Origin: CAWHMS01 sp963830495
Lineage (GTDB): Bacteria > Actinomycetota > Actinomycetes > Propionibacteriales > Nocardioidaceae
Length of the DNA: 64,000 nt
Reading direction: 5' to 3'
NCBI GenBank assembly: GCA_963830495.1
Contig: CAWHMS010000001.1
Coordinates: forward strand, 496,001-560,000
A program made the position numbers and the translations under genes. A model generated the notes under the pieces. It made no database searches, was not told the DNA's origin, and was given only the letters and a program-made list of their open reading frames with translations. Below, piece by piece: positions 11,161 through 20,416 of the stretch (the first letter of the stretch is position 1; every line of letters begins with the position of its first letter).

Positions 11161-12916
11161 GTGACCGGACACGAAGACGCAGGCGCCCGTCGCGCCCCGT
11201 CGGCAGCAGAGCTGCGCAGCCAGATCGGCTTTCTCGAGGCCGAGGTCGCTGACCTGAGATCGCGTCTGGCCGACGTACCCGGCACGAGCCGGTCGCTGGA
11301 GCGCAGGCTCGCCGAGACGCAGGCATCGGTGGCGTCGCTCACCGCACAGAACGAACGGCTAGCGACCACGCTGCGCGAGGCGCGCGACCAGATCATGACG
11401 CTGAAGGAGGAGGTCGACCGGCTCGCCCAGCCACCGACCGGCTTCGGCACCTTTCTCGCGGGCAACGAAGACGACACCGTCGACGTGTTCACCGGTGGCC
11501 GCAAACTGCGGGTCAACGTCAGCCCCAACGTCGAGACGGCGGAGCTGCGGCGGGGCCAGGAGGTCATGCTCAACGAGGCGCTCAACGTGGTCGCGGCGCT
11601 CGACTACGAAGAGGTCGGCGAGGTCGTGATGCTCAAGGAGGTGCTCGCCGACGGCGATCGGGCCTTGGTTATCGCCAACGCCGACGAGGAGCGCGTGGTC
11701 CGCATCGCCGAACCGCTGCGTGGACAGAAGATCCGGGCCGGCGACTCCGTGCTGCTCGACACCCGCGCCAACTACATCTACGAGCGCATCCCCAAGACCG
11801 AGGTCGAGGAGCTGGTGCTCGAAGAGGTCCCCGACATCGACTACAACAGCATCGGCGGGCTGATGCGGCAGATCGAGCAGATCCGCGACGCCATCGAGCT
11901 GCCGTACCTGCATCCTGAGCTCTTCCAGGAGCACCAACTGAAGCCACCCAAGGGCGTGCTGCTCTATGGCCCACCGGGCTGCGGGAAGACCCTCATCGCC
12001 AAGGCAGTGGCGAGCTCGCTGGCCAAGAAGGTCGCCGACAAGACGGGGGAGGAGGGCAAGTCCTTCTTCCTCAACATCAAGGGCCCCGAGCTGCTCAACA
12101 AGTATGTGGGGGAGACCGAACGGCATATCCGCCTGGTCTTCCAACGGGCTCGCGAGAAGGCCAGCGAGGGCACGCCAGTCATCGTGTTCTTCGACGAGAT
12201 GGACTCCCTCTTCCGCACCCGCGGATCAGGCGTCTCCTCCGACGTCGAGAACACCATCGTGCCGCAGCTCCTCAGTGAGATCGACGGTGTCGAGGGACTC
12301 GAGAACGTCATCGTCATCGGTGCCTCCAACCGTGAAGACATGATCGACCCCGCGATCCTTCGGCCCGGGCCGGCTCGACGTGAAGATCAAGATCGAGCGC
12401 CCCGACGCGGAGTCTGCTCGCGACATCTTCAGCAAGTACCTCGTGCCGTCGCTGCCACTGCACGCCGACGACATGACCGAGTTCGGCAACAGCGCCGACG
12501 AGTGCGTCAACGCGATGATCCAGAGCGCGGTCGAGCGGATGTACACCGAGACGCCGCAGAACCGCTTCCTCGAGGTCACCTACGCCAACGGCGACAAGGA
12601 GGTCCTCTACTTCAAGGACTTCAACTCCGGCGCCATGATCCAGAACATCGTCGACCGGGCCAAGAAGATGGCGATCAAGGACTTCCTCGAGATCAACCAG
12701 CGGGGTCTGCGTGTGCAACACCTGATGCAGGCATGCGTCGACGAGTTCAAGGAGAACGAGGACCTTCCCAACACCACCAACCCCGACGACTGGGCGCGGA
12801 TCTCCGGCAAGAAGGGTGAGCGCATCGTGTTCATCCGGACGTTGATCTCGGGCAAGGAAGGCACCGAGCCGGGTCGCTCAATCGACACGGTCGCCAACAC
12901 CGGCCAGTACCTCTGA
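11161..12916 (+). CDS. mpa: Proteasome-associated AAA ATPase Mpa/ARC, reading frame broken by +1 insertion at 12370
   Basis: Hexameric unfoldase that recognises Pup-tagged proteins and feeds them into the 20S proteasome. N-terminal coiled coil (residues about 10-80) binds Pup, an OB-fold region follows, then the AAA domain with Walker A GPPGCGKT near residue 270 and Walker B VFFDEMDSL near 343. The frame is interrupted: one extra C in the run around 12370 changes the expected ILRPGRLDVKIKIERP into ILRPGPARRED. The first frame runs on to 12819; the correct continuation (RLDVKIKIERP...) is read in the +1 frame to 12916. The C-terminus ends GQYL, the penultimate-Tyr motif that docks into the proteasome. 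Joined, the protein would have about 584 residues. Either a sequencing error or a real mutation. Confidence 0.9.
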
Positions 12917-13152
12917 TCCCCACGGCCCGCCCGAAGAGAATGCCCGCGTGGGTCAGCGGCGGTCGGCGTCTGGTTTGTCGAGTCTGGTGCGGGCAGGCGC
13001 CCGCCGTGTTGCGCCGATCGTTCGAATCGGGACAGCAGGATCGACAGATCCGCGCATAAGTACGCCAACACGACGTACGCCGCCCTGGACGCTCCCGAGT
13101 GGGCATCTTCGATGAGTCAACGCGAGGCCTACCGGAGCGGAGGCGTGGCGGG

Positions 13153-13158
13153 TAGCCT
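13153..13158 (+). promoter_or_regulatory. -10 element TAGCCT for small membrane protein gene
   Basis: TANNNT hexamer 43 nt before the ATG at 13202, with a GGGAG Shine-Dalgarno (13191-13195) in the implied leader. The stretch from the mpa stop (12916) to here shows no gene. Confidence 0.4.
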
Positions 13159-13201
13159 GGGAAGCCGAAGCGGCGCCAAGCGCCCGGGATGGGAGTCGCG
13201 C

Positions 13202-13339
13202 ATGTGGTTCTGGATCATCGCGACAGCGATCATGGCGCTGACGGCCGCCTCCGTATGGGTCATCGCCGGGCTGGAGAGCCCCGGCCTCGCGCATCGCTCC
13301 CGCGTCCCGCAGGACAGGTCCCCTCGTTCACGCCGCTGA
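13202..13339 (+). CDS. Small single-pass membrane protein, unknown function
   Basis: 45 residues. A hydrophobic helix (FWIIATAIMALTAASVWVIAG, here residues about 3-22) is followed by a short basic tail (RSRVPQDRSPRSRR). The ATG has a GGGAG Shine-Dalgarno 6 nt upstream and a -10-like element at 13153. The frame is open further upstream to 13112, but that part is not hydrophobic and lacks a ribosome-binding site. It lies between mpa and dop. I do not recognise a family. Confidence 0.55.
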   Translation: MWFWIIATAIMALTAASVWVIAGLESPGLAHRSRVPQDRSPRSRR

Positions 13340-13374
13340 CCACGCGGCTCGCACGCCTGGCTCGCTGCTGCCCG

Positions 13375-13380
13375 TAGGCT
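13375..13380 (+). promoter_or_regulatory. -10 element TAGGCT for dop
   Basis: TANNNT hexamer 7 nt before the dop ATG at 13388; no Shine-Dalgarno between. Leaderless geometry. Confidence 0.55.
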
Positions 13381-13387
13381 GCAGTAC

Positions 13388-14893
13388 ATGAGTGTGCGTC
13401 GGGTCATGGGCACGGAGACCGAGTTCGGCATCTCGGTGCTCGGAACCCCCGGGGCCAACCCGATGCTCACCTCCTCCCAGGTCGTCAACGCCTACGCCGC
13501 CCGCGCCCAGCGGCCCCGGCGGGCGCGGTGGGACTTCGAGGAGGAGAGCCCGCTGCGCGACGCACGCGGCTTCGACCTGAGCCGCGATGCCGCCGACGCG
13601 GCCCAGTTGACCGACGAGGACGTCGGACTCGCTAACGTCATCCTCACCAACGGTGCGCGGCTGTACGTCGACCACGCCCACCCGGAGTTCAGCACCCCCG
13701 AGTGCACAAACCCACGCGATGTCGTGATCTGGGACAAGGCCGGCGAGCGCATCGTCGCCGACGCCGCCGCCTCGGTCGACGTACCCGGCCAGAACCCGCT
13801 GGTGCTGTACAAGAACAACACCGACAACAAGGGCGCCAGCTACGGCACCCACGAGAACTACCTGATGCGGCGGCAGACCCCGTTCCCGGAGATCGTCCGA
13901 CACCTCACGCCCTTCTTCGTCAGCCGTCAGGTCGTGTGTGGCGCCGGTCGGGTCGGACTCGGCCAGGACGGTCACGGGCACGCCTTCCAGGTGAGTCAGC
14001 GGGCCGACTACTTCGAGGTCGAGGTCGGACTCGAGACCACCCTGAAGCGGCCGATCATCAACACCCGCGACGAGCCGCACGCCGATCCGGAGAAGTACCG
14101 CCGGCTGCACGTCATCATCGGCGACGCCAACCTTTCCGAGATCTCGACGTACCTGAAGATCGGCACCACCGCGCTCGTCCTGGCCATGATCGAGGACCGG
14201 GCCATCACCGCCGACCTCGCGGTCGACGGACCGGTCAACGAGCTGCACAACGTGTCGCACGACCCGACGCTGCGGCACAAGGTCCCCATGAAGGACGGCC
14301 GGGTGCTCACGGCGCTCGACATCCAGGAGGCCTACCTCGAGATGGCGCGGGTGTACGTCGACGACCGGTTCGGCGAGGATGTGGACAGCCAGACCCGAGA
14401 CGTGCTCGACCGCTGGGAGTCGGTGCTGATCCGGCTTCGACGCGACCCGATGGAGTGCCGCCGAGAGCTCGACTGGGTGGCGAAGTGGGCCCTGCTGGAG
14501 TCCTACCGCGATCGCGACGGCCTCGAGTGGGACGACCCGAAGCTGCATCTGATCGACCTCCAGTACGCCGACCTTCGGCCGGACAAGGGTCTCTACCACC
14601 GGTTGGCGGCACGGGGATCGATCGAGCGCCTGGTGAGCGACGACGAGATCGCCCGCGCTGTCACGAACCCGCCGCACGACACGAGGGCCTACTTCCGCGG
14701 CCAGTGCCTGGCCCGGTACTCCGATCGGGTGGCGGCGGCATCGTGGGACTCGGTGATCTTCGACCTACCCGGGCGGGACTCCCTGCAGCGCATCCCCACG
14801 ATGGAGCCGCTGCGGGGGACCCGGCAGCATGTCGGCGCTTTGCTGGCCCGCTGCGAGACGGCCGAGGAGCTCTTCGCCGCGCTCACCGCCTGA
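13388..14893 (+). CDS. dop: Pup deamidase/depupylase
   Basis: Converts the C-terminal Gln of Pup to Glu and removes Pup from substrates. 501 residues, glutamine-synthetase-like fold. The N-terminus MSVRRVMGTETEFGISV carries the Glu residues for Mg-ATP binding; the Dop-specific extra segment follows (about residues 40-75, AARAQRPRRARWDFEEESP). Shared Dop/PafA motifs include ANVILTNGARLYVDHAHPE, LYKNNTDNKG, GTHENYLM and INTRDEPHAD. The Gln-ended Pup encoded next requires this deamidase. Pup itself starts 100 nt downstream, with its own promoter element. Confidence 0.96.
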   Translation: MSVRRVMGTETEFGISVLGTPGANPMLTSSQVVNAYAARAQRPRRARWDFEEESPLRDARGFDLSRDAADAAQLTDEDVGLANVILTNGARLYVDHAHPEFSTPECTNPRDVVIWDKAGERIVADAAASVDVPGQNPLVLYKNNTDNKGASYGTHENYLMRRQTPFPEIVRHLTPFFVSRQVVCGAGRVGLGQDGHGHAFQVSQRADYFEVEVGLETTLKRPIINTRDEPHADPEKYRRLHVIIGDANLSEISTYLKIGTTALVLAMIEDRAITADLAVDGPVNELHNVSHDPTLRHKVPMKDGRVLTALDIQEAYLEMARVYVDDRFGEDVDSQTRDVLDRWESVLIRLRRDPMECRRELDWVAKWALLESYRDRDGLEWDDPKLHLIDLQYADLRPDKGLYHRLAARGSIERLVSDDEIARAVTNPPHDTRAYFRGQCLARYSDRVAAASWDSVIFDLPGRDSLQRIPTMEPLRGTRQHVGALLARCETAEELFAALTA

Positions 14894-14949
14894 CCCGGCT
14901 GAGGCACACCCGCTGCCTGATCCTTCGCCGGTACGTGGGTGCGTCCGGG

Positions 14950-14955
14950 TAGGGT
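14950..14955 (+). promoter_or_regulatory. -10 element TAGGGT upstream of pup
   Basis: TAGGGT followed by a leader of about 33 nt with a strong AGGAGG Shine-Dalgarno before the pup ATG at 14994. Probably drives pup-prcB-prcA. Confidence 0.5.
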
Positions 14956-14993
14956 TCAGGTGCAGACGTGAGTCACGACGCAGGAGGTGGCAG

Positions 14994-15197
14994 ATGGCCG
15001 GCGGCCAGCAGCACAAGACCTCGCGCAAGTCCTCCGACGAGGACCTGCCTCCCGACGCGGCGCCCGCCGATGCCGTGACCGAGCGCAAGGAGCGGCTCGA
15101 CGACGACGTGGACGCGATCCTCGACGACATCGACGAGGTGCTCGAGTCCAACGCCGAGGAATTTGTACGCGGCTTCGTCCAGAAGGGTGGCCAGTGA
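14994..15197 (+). CDS. pup: Prokaryotic ubiquitin-like protein Pup
   Basis: Small protein tag, 67 residues, intrinsically disordered with a helical C-terminal half (DAVTERKERLDDDVDAILDD and the ESNAEEFVRGFVQKGGQ end, which includes the Mpa-binding region). It ends GGQ, so it must be deamidated by Dop before PafA can ligate it to lysines. AGGAGG (14982-14987) precedes the ATG by 6 nt; the frame continues upstream but that part has no family resemblance. The stop overlaps the prcB GTG (GTGA). Confidence 0.97.
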   Translation: MAGGQQHKTSRKSSDEDLPPDAAPADAVTERKERLDDDVDAILDDIDEVLESNAEEFVRGFVQKGGQ

Positions 15198-16039
15198 GTT
15201 CGCTGCTTGATCCTGGGGCGGGCCTGCCGACGGCGTACATGACCCCGGGGAGTTCGTCCCTTGCCGACTTCCTCGCCGCGCACGCCCCCGACCTGCTGCC
15301 CAGCCGGCGCGCGCTAACCGGAGCTGGTGGTCCCCTCGAGATTCCGCATGGCACGACCATCGTGGCGGCCAGCTTCGACGGTGGGGTCGTGATGGCCGGC
15401 GACCGTCGCGCCACGATGGGCAACATCATCGCGCAGCGGGACATCGAGAAGGTCTTCCCCGCCGACGAGTACTCGTGCGTCGGTATCGCCGGCACCGCCG
15501 GGCTCGCCGTCGAGCTGGTGCGGCTCTTCCAGGCCGAGCTCGAGCACTACGAGAAGATCGAGGGCATCACGCTCTCGCTCGATGGCAAGGCCAACCGGCT
15601 GGCCGCGCTGATCCGGGGCAACCTCGCCATGGCGATGCAGGGTCTCGCCGTGGTGCCGCTCTTCGCCGGCTTCGACCTCCACTCGCAGCGGGGGCGGATC
15701 TTCTCCTACGACCTCACCGGTGGTCGCTACGAGGAGCAGGCCTTCTACTCCGTGGGTTCCGGCTCGCTCTTCGCGCGCGGCTCTCTCAAGAAGCTGTACC
15801 GGGAAGGCATGACCGCCGACGACTGCGTGGTCGCCACGGTCCAGGCGCTGTACGACGCCGCGGACGACGACTCCGCCACGGGTGGACCGGACATGGCGCG
15901 GCGGATCTTCCCGGTCGTGACCGTGGTGGGCGAGGACGGCTTCACCAGGTTGCCCGACGACCAGGTGGCGACTGTCGTCGACCGCGTCGTCGCCGCCCGG
16001 ATGGAGCGACCCGATGGCCCCGCGGCGCCGCTCACATGA
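15194..16039 (+). CDS. prcB: 20S proteasome beta subunit
   Basis: Catalytic proteasome subunit, 281 residues. The propeptide is about 53 residues; cleavage within HGTTIVAAS would expose Thr54 as the N-terminal nucleophile. The expected GGVVMAGDRRATMG (with catalytic Asp and the Lys/Arg region) follows. Assembly with PrcA gives the barrel that degrades pupylated proteins. GTG 15194 overlaps the pup stop, so translation is likely coupled. Confidence 0.96.
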   Translation: MSSLLDPGAGLPTAYMTPGSSSLADFLAAHAPDLLPSRRALTGAGGPLEIPHGTTIVAASFDGGVVMAGDRRATMGNIIAQRDIEKVFPADEYSCVGIAGTAGLAVELVRLFQAELEHYEKIEGITLSLDGKANRLAALIRGNLAMAMQGLAVVPLFAGFDLHSQRGRIFSYDLTGGRYEEQAFYSVGSGSLFARGSLKKLYREGMTADDCVVATVQALYDAADDDSATGGPDMARRIFPVVTVVGEDGFTRLPDDQVATVVDRVVAARMERPDGPAAPLT

Positions 16040-16103
16040 CGGCCGCGCAGACCCGCATCACGATGACTGCCGACCGTTGCCATGACGTGGGGGGATCCCG
16101 CCC

Positions 16104-17009
16104 GTGACCACACCGTTCTACGTGTCACCCGAGCAGCTGATGAAGGACCGGGCCGACTACGCGCGCAAGGGCATCGCCCGCGGGCGATCGGTGGTCGTGG
16201 TCCAGTACGCCGACGGGCTCCTCTTCGTCGCCGAGAACCAGTCCCAGGCGCTGCACAAGATCTCCGAGATCTACGACCGGATCGCCTTCGCGGCGGTGGG
16301 TCGCTACAACGAGTTCGAGAACCTGCGGATCGCCGGGGTGCGCCTCGCCGACATGCGCGGCTATGCCTACGACCGCCGCGACGTCACTGGCCGCGGGCTG
16401 GCCAACGCCTACGCACAGACCTTGGGCACGATCTTCTCCGCCGGCGGCGAGAAGCCATACGAGGTGGAGCTCTTCGTCGCCGAGGTGGGCGCAACCGCGG
16501 CCGACGACCAGGTCTACCGGCTCACCTACGACGGCTCGGTGGCCGACGAGCACGGCTTCGCGGTGATGGGTGGCTCCGCTGAGGTGGTCAGCCGCTTCCT
16601 CAAGGAGCACTATCGCGACGGCATGACGCTCGACGAGGCTCTGCAGCTCGCGGTCGACTCGCTCGGCCACGACGGCGAGCAGGTACGTCGACTGACCGCT
16701 GACCGGCTCGAGGTGGCGGTGCTCGAACGCACTCGATCCCAACCACGTAAGTTCCGGCGCTTCACGGGCGACCGGCTCGCAGCGCTCTTCGGCACGGCTA
16801 CGGACGACGCCGGGGGCGAGGGCGCAGCCGCGGCCGATGATGCTGCTCCCGACGAGAGCGGAGACTCAGGAGCCGAGCACGATGCCGGCCGATCTACGCA
16901 GGGCGGCAGTGTCGCCACCGACGCCAACCAGCCGTCCAGCGATAGGCCCGCCGACCCCAGCGACGAGATCGGGGACCTCCCCGACGACGACGCGCGTCCT
17001 CCGACCTGA
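16104..17009 (+). CDS. prcA: 20S proteasome alpha subunit
   Basis: Outer-ring subunit that gates the proteasome and docks Mpa, 301 residues. The N-terminal gate segment TTPFYVSPEQLMKDRADYARKGI is characteristic (positions 2-24). The body shows the alpha-subunit pattern (ARGRSVVVVQYADGLLFVAEN; GRYNEFENLRIAGVR). The last 70 residues are an acidic, Ala/Asp/Ser-rich disordered tail, longer than needed for the fold. GTG 16104 lies 64 nt after prcB. Confidence 0.95.
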   Translation: MTTPFYVSPEQLMKDRADYARKGIARGRSVVVVQYADGLLFVAENQSQALHKISEIYDRIAFAAVGRYNEFENLRIAGVRLADMRGYAYDRRDVTGRGLANAYAQTLGTIFSAGGEKPYEVELFVAEVGATAADDQVYRLTYDGSVADEHGFAVMGGSAEVVSRFLKEHYRDGMTLDEALQLAVDSLGHDGEQVRRLTADRLEVAVLERTRSQPRKFRRFTGDRLAALFGTATDDAGGEGAAAADDAAPDESGDSGAEHDAGRSTQGGSVATDANQPSSDRPADPSDEIGDLPDDDARPPT

Positions 17010-17084
17010 CCCCACCCCCCACCCCCAGCGGCCGGTGCTCACTGCCGGGCCGGAAAGGGTCCTCGCCGCTGAGTGCCGTTGACA

Positions 17085-17090
17085 TAGGCT
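17085..17090 (+). promoter_or_regulatory. -10 element TAGGCT for pafA
   Basis: TANNNT hexamer 6 nt before the GTG at 17097; leaderless geometry, the same hexamer as before dop. Confidence 0.55.
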
Positions 17091-17096
17091 GGGCAC

Positions 17097-18458
17097 GTGG
17101 ACCGGCGGATCTTCGGGATCGAGAACGAGTACGGCGTGACGTGCACGTTTCGTGGTGCCAGGCGGCTGTCTCCCGACGAGGTCGCGCGGTATCTCTTCCG
17201 AAGAGTTGTGTCGTGGGGGCGATCGAGCAACGTGTTCCTGCGCAACGGCGCCAGGCTGTATCTCGACGTGGGGAGCCACCCCGAGTACGCCACGCCTGAG
17301 TGTGACTCGGTCTCGGACCTGGTCACCCATGACAAGGCGGGGGAGCGGGTGCTCGAGGGCCTGCTCATCGACGCCGAGCGGAGGCTGCACGACGAAGGCA
17401 TCAGCGGCGACGTCTACCTGTTCAAGAACAACACCGACTCGGCCGGCAACTCCTACGGCTGTCACGAGAACTACCTGGTCGGCCGGCACGGGGAGTTCGC
17501 CAGGCTGGCCGACGTACTGATCCCCTTCCTGGTGAGCCGGCAGATCATCTGCGGCGCCGGCAAGGTGCTGCAGACGCCGCGAGGCGCGATCTACTCCGTC
17601 AGCCAGCGCGCCGAGCACATCTGGGAGGGCGTCTCCAGCGCCACGACCCGGTCTCGGCCCATCATCAACACCCGCGACGAGCCGCATGCCGACGCGGAGC
17701 GCTTCCGCAGGCTGCACGTCATCGTCGGCGACTCCAACATGAGCGAGACGACCACGCTGCTCAAGGTGGCGACGACTGACCTCGTGCTGCGGATGATCGA
17801 GGCCGGCGTCGTCATGCGGGACATGACGATGGAGAACCCGATCCGGGCGATCCGGGAGATCTCGCACGACATGACGGGCCGGCGCAAGGTCCGGCTGGCC
17901 ACCGGGCGCGAGGCGTCGGCGCTGGACATCCAACACGAGTACTTCGGCAAGGCCCGGGACTTCGTCGACCGGCGCGACCTGCACAGCCCCACGATCGACC
18001 TTGCACTCGATCTCTGGGAGCGGACGCTGAAGGCAGTGGAGTCCGAGGACCTGGGCCTGGTCGAGCGGGAGATCGACTGGGTGATCAAGCACCGCTTGAT
18101 CGAGCGCTACCGCGCCAAGCACGGGCTCGCGCTGAGCTCGTCACGAGTGGCCCAGCTCGACCTGGCCTACCACGACATCCACCGCGATCGCGGCCTCTAC
18201 TACCTGCTCGAGAAGCGTGGCGCCGTCACCCGCGTCTCGTCGGACCTGGCGATCTTCGAGGCGAAGTCGGTGCCGCCGCAGACCACCCGAGCGCGGCTCC
18301 GGGGTGAGTTCATCCGCAAGGCGCAGGAGCGGCGACGAGACTTCACCGTCGACTGGGTCCATCTCAAACTGAACGACCAGGCGCAACGCACCGTGCTGTG
18401 CAAGGACCCGTTCCGCTCCCATGACGAGAGGGTCGAACGACTGATCGAGTCGATGTGA
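17097..18458 (+). CDS. pafA: Pup-protein ligase
   Basis: ATP-dependent ligase forming an isopeptide bond between the Glu end of deamidated Pup and substrate lysines. 453 residues. MDRRIFGIENEYGVTCTF holds the Mg-ATP glutamates; later motifs FLRNGARLYLDVGSHPEYATPE, LFKNNTDSAGNSYG and INTRDEPHAD parallel Dop. The Dop-specific insertion after the N-terminal motif is absent, distinguishing it from the paralogue 2.2 kb upstream. Confidence 0.96.
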   Translation: MDRRIFGIENEYGVTCTFRGARRLSPDEVARYLFRRVVSWGRSSNVFLRNGARLYLDVGSHPEYATPECDSVSDLVTHDKAGERVLEGLLIDAERRLHDEGISGDVYLFKNNTDSAGNSYGCHENYLVGRHGEFARLADVLIPFLVSRQIICGAGKVLQTPRGAIYSVSQRAEHIWEGVSSATTRSRPIINTRDEPHADAERFRRLHVIVGDSNMSETTTLLKVATTDLVLRMIEAGVVMRDMTMENPIRAIREISHDMTGRRKVRLATGREASALDIQHEYFGKARDFVDRRDLHSPTIDLALDLWERTLKAVESEDLGLVEREIDWVIKHRLIERYRAKHGLALSSSRVAQLDLAYHDIHRDRGLYYLLEKRGAVTRVSSDLAIFEAKSVPPQTTRARLRGEFIRKAQERRRDFTVDWVHLKLNDQAQRTVLCKDPFRSHDERVERLIESM

Positions 18459-18461
18459 GGC

Positions 18462-18467
18462 TACCCT
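18462..18467 (+). promoter_or_regulatory. -10 element TACCCT upstream of FKBP lipoprotein gene
   Basis: TANNNT hexamer 40 nt before the GTG at 18507, with GGGAGG (18494-18499) as Shine-Dalgarno in the leader. Confidence 0.4.
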
Positions 18468-18506
18468 TGACCCTCGCTCGAGCCAGCTGTTCTGGGAGGT
18501 CTGCAC

Positions 18507-19409
18507 GTGCGCCGTACCGCTGTCCTGATCGTCCTGCCGATCCTCGCCCTCACGGCGTGTGGTGGTGACGAGGCCGAGCCGGAGCCCGAGACGGCGACCT
18601 TGGCCGACGTGACCGTGGCGGGCGGGTTCGGCGAGGAGCCCGAGATCGACTTCAATTCCCCGATCGTGTTCGAGGAGACCGAGTCCGAGGTGCTCGAGGA
18701 GGGCCCGGGCAAGGGCGTTGCCGTGTCGCCCGAGTCGACGGTGACGATCGACTACGTCGGCGTGGTCGCCCGCGACGGTACGACGTTCGCCGACAGCTGG
18801 GACGCGGGACAGCCGGCGACGTTCGACATCAGCCAAGTGATCCCGGGACTGGTCGAGGGGTTGAGCGGAGCCCGCGAGGGTGACCGGGTCCTCGTCGGCG
18901 TCACCTCCAAGGATGGCTTCGACCCGACCGGAAACGGCGAGAGCATCATCGAGGGCGACAGCCTCGTCTTCGTCGTCGACGTGCTCGGCGTGGAGAGCCC
19001 GGTCCCCCTCACGATGGCGAACTTCCCGCAGCTTGACGTCGACGACCAGGGCAACCCGACCGGCTTCAGCGGCACCGACGCGCAGAACGTCCCGGAGCTG
19101 ATGGTCAAGGTGCTGGAAGAGGGCGACGGACCTGCAGTCAAGGCAAGCGACACCGTGACCGCGGAGTACCTCGGCCAGGTGTTTCCCGACGGTCCGGTCT
19201 TCGACGAGTCCTACTCGGCGGACGAGCCCCGGTCCTTCGGGCTCGACTCGGTGATCGAGGGCTGGACCGAGGGCCTGGTCGGTCAGAAGGTGGGCTCACG
19301 CGTGGTGCTGGCGATCCCGTCGGAGCTGGGGTACGGCGAGCAGGGCAGCCAGAACATCCCGCCGAACGCCGACCTGATCTTCGTCGTGGACATCGAGAAG
19401 GTGGAGTAG
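18507..19409 (+). CDS. FKBP-type peptidyl-prolyl isomerase lipoprotein with two FKBP domains
   Basis: Exported lipid-anchored prolyl isomerase, 300 residues. The signal peptide MRRTAVLIVLPILALTACGG has lipobox LTAC (Cys18). Two FKBP domains follow: about residues 50-165 (VTIDYVGVVARDGTTFADSW ... VIPGLVEGLSGAREGDRVLV) and 190-300 (VTAEYLGQVFPDGPVFDESY ... VIEGWTEGLVGQKVGSRVVL ... GYGEQG). The second looks closer to the canonical active-site pattern. Its place between pafA and pafBC is common in high-GC actinobacteria; a role with the proteasome is not implied. Confidence 0.92.
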   Translation: MRRTAVLIVLPILALTACGGDEAEPEPETATLADVTVAGGFGEEPEIDFNSPIVFEETESEVLEEGPGKGVAVSPESTVTIDYVGVVARDGTTFADSWDAGQPATFDISQVIPGLVEGLSGAREGDRVLVGVTSKDGFDPTGNGESIIEGDSLVFVVDVLGVESPVPLTMANFPQLDVDDQGNPTGFSGTDAQNVPELMVKVLEEGDGPAVKASDTVTAEYLGQVFPDGPVFDESYSADEPRSFGLDSVIEGWTEGLVGQKVGSRVVLAIPSELGYGEQGSQNIPPNADLIFVVDIEKVE

Positions 19410-19434
19410 CGAGCGTCGGAGAGGAGCCGGACCG

Positions 19435-20394
19435 GTGACGGACCAGAAGGCCGAGCGGCTGATGAATCTCACCATCTGCCTGCTCGTCGCGCGGAACTTC
19501 GTGCCGAAGTCGCGCATCCGGCAGGCCGTGGAGGCCTACCGCGGTCTCGGCGAGGACGCGTTCGAGCGCAAGTTCGACCGCGACAAGGAGGAGCTTCGCA
19601 TCCTCGGGGTCCCGATCGAGGTCGGCTCGGTCGTCCGGGGCTTCGACGACGAGGTGGGCTATCGGATCAGGCGGGACCTGTTCGAGCTGCCGGAGATCTC
19701 CCTCGAGGCCGACGAGGCGGCCGTCGTCGGGCTGGCGGCGCGGGTCTGGCAGCATGCCCGCCTCGCCTCGGCCACGACCCAGGGCCTGCGCAAGCTGCGG
19801 GCCGGCGGCGTCGATGTCGACGAGGGTGCGCTGGCGATCATCGAGCCCCAGCTGGCCACCGACGAGCCGGCGTTCGACGCCGTGTTCGAGGGGGTCACCC
19901 AGCGGCGCGAGCTGTCTTTCGACTATCGCCGAGCGCAGGACCCGCAGCCGGCCCGGCGTCGGTTGCAGCCGTGGGGCATCGTCTCGTGGCACGGACACTG
20001 GTACGTCGTCGGCCACGACCTGGATCGCGAGGCGGCCCGGATGTTCCGCGTCTCGCGCATCACCGGGCCGGTGTCGGTCTCCGACCGGACATTCATCCGC
20101 CCTGACGACGTCGACCTCCGAGCGCTGGCGTCGTCGCTGGCGCCGGCGCATCCGCAGAACACGGCTACCGTGCGGGTCCGGCATGGCTCCGGGGACGTGC
20201 TGCGGCGCCGGGCGTTGCACGTGCGGCCGGTCGACGAGGAGTGGGTCGAGATCGACCTCCCTTACGGCAGCGGCTCCTCCCTGGCCGACGAGCTGGTGTC
20301 ATTCGGCCCCGATGTCGCCGTCGTCGGGCCTGAGGAGGTGCAGTCGGCCGTCCTACGTCGGCTGACCGCCATCGCGACGGGGACCCGCCGATGA
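19435..20394 (+). CDS. pafB: Transcriptional regulator PafB (HTH-WYL)
   Basis: 319 residues; partner of PafC in the PafBC complex, which in mycobacteria activates the RecA/LexA-independent DNA-damage response. The N-terminal winged helix (SRIRQAVEAYRG...FERKFDRDKEELRILGVPIE, split here) is followed by the WYL domain with RRRLQPWGIVSWHGHWYVVG (about residues 175-195) and a C-terminal WCX-like region. GTG 19435 lies 25 nt after the FKBP gene. Confidence 0.93.
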   Translation: MTDQKAERLMNLTICLLVARNFVPKSRIRQAVEAYRGLGEDAFERKFDRDKEELRILGVPIEVGSVVRGFDDEVGYRIRRDLFELPEISLEADEAAVVGLAARVWQHARLASATTQGLRKLRAGGVDVDEGALAIIEPQLATDEPAFDAVFEGVTQRRELSFDYRRAQDPQPARRRLQPWGIVSWHGHWYVVGHDLDREAARMFRVSRITGPVSVSDRTFIRPDDVDLRALASSLAPAHPQNTATVRVRHGSGDVLRRRALHVRPVDEEWVEIDLPYGSGSSLADELVSFGPDVAVVGPEEVQSAVLRRLTAIATGTRR

Positions 20395-20416
20395 CCCCAC
20401 AGATCGGCGCGGCGCC

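Noticed and set aside
12380..12916. Separate gene for the C-terminal part of Mpa
   Set aside because: It begins in the middle of the AAA domain (KIKIERPDAE) and only makes sense as the continuation of the upstream frame after one indel.
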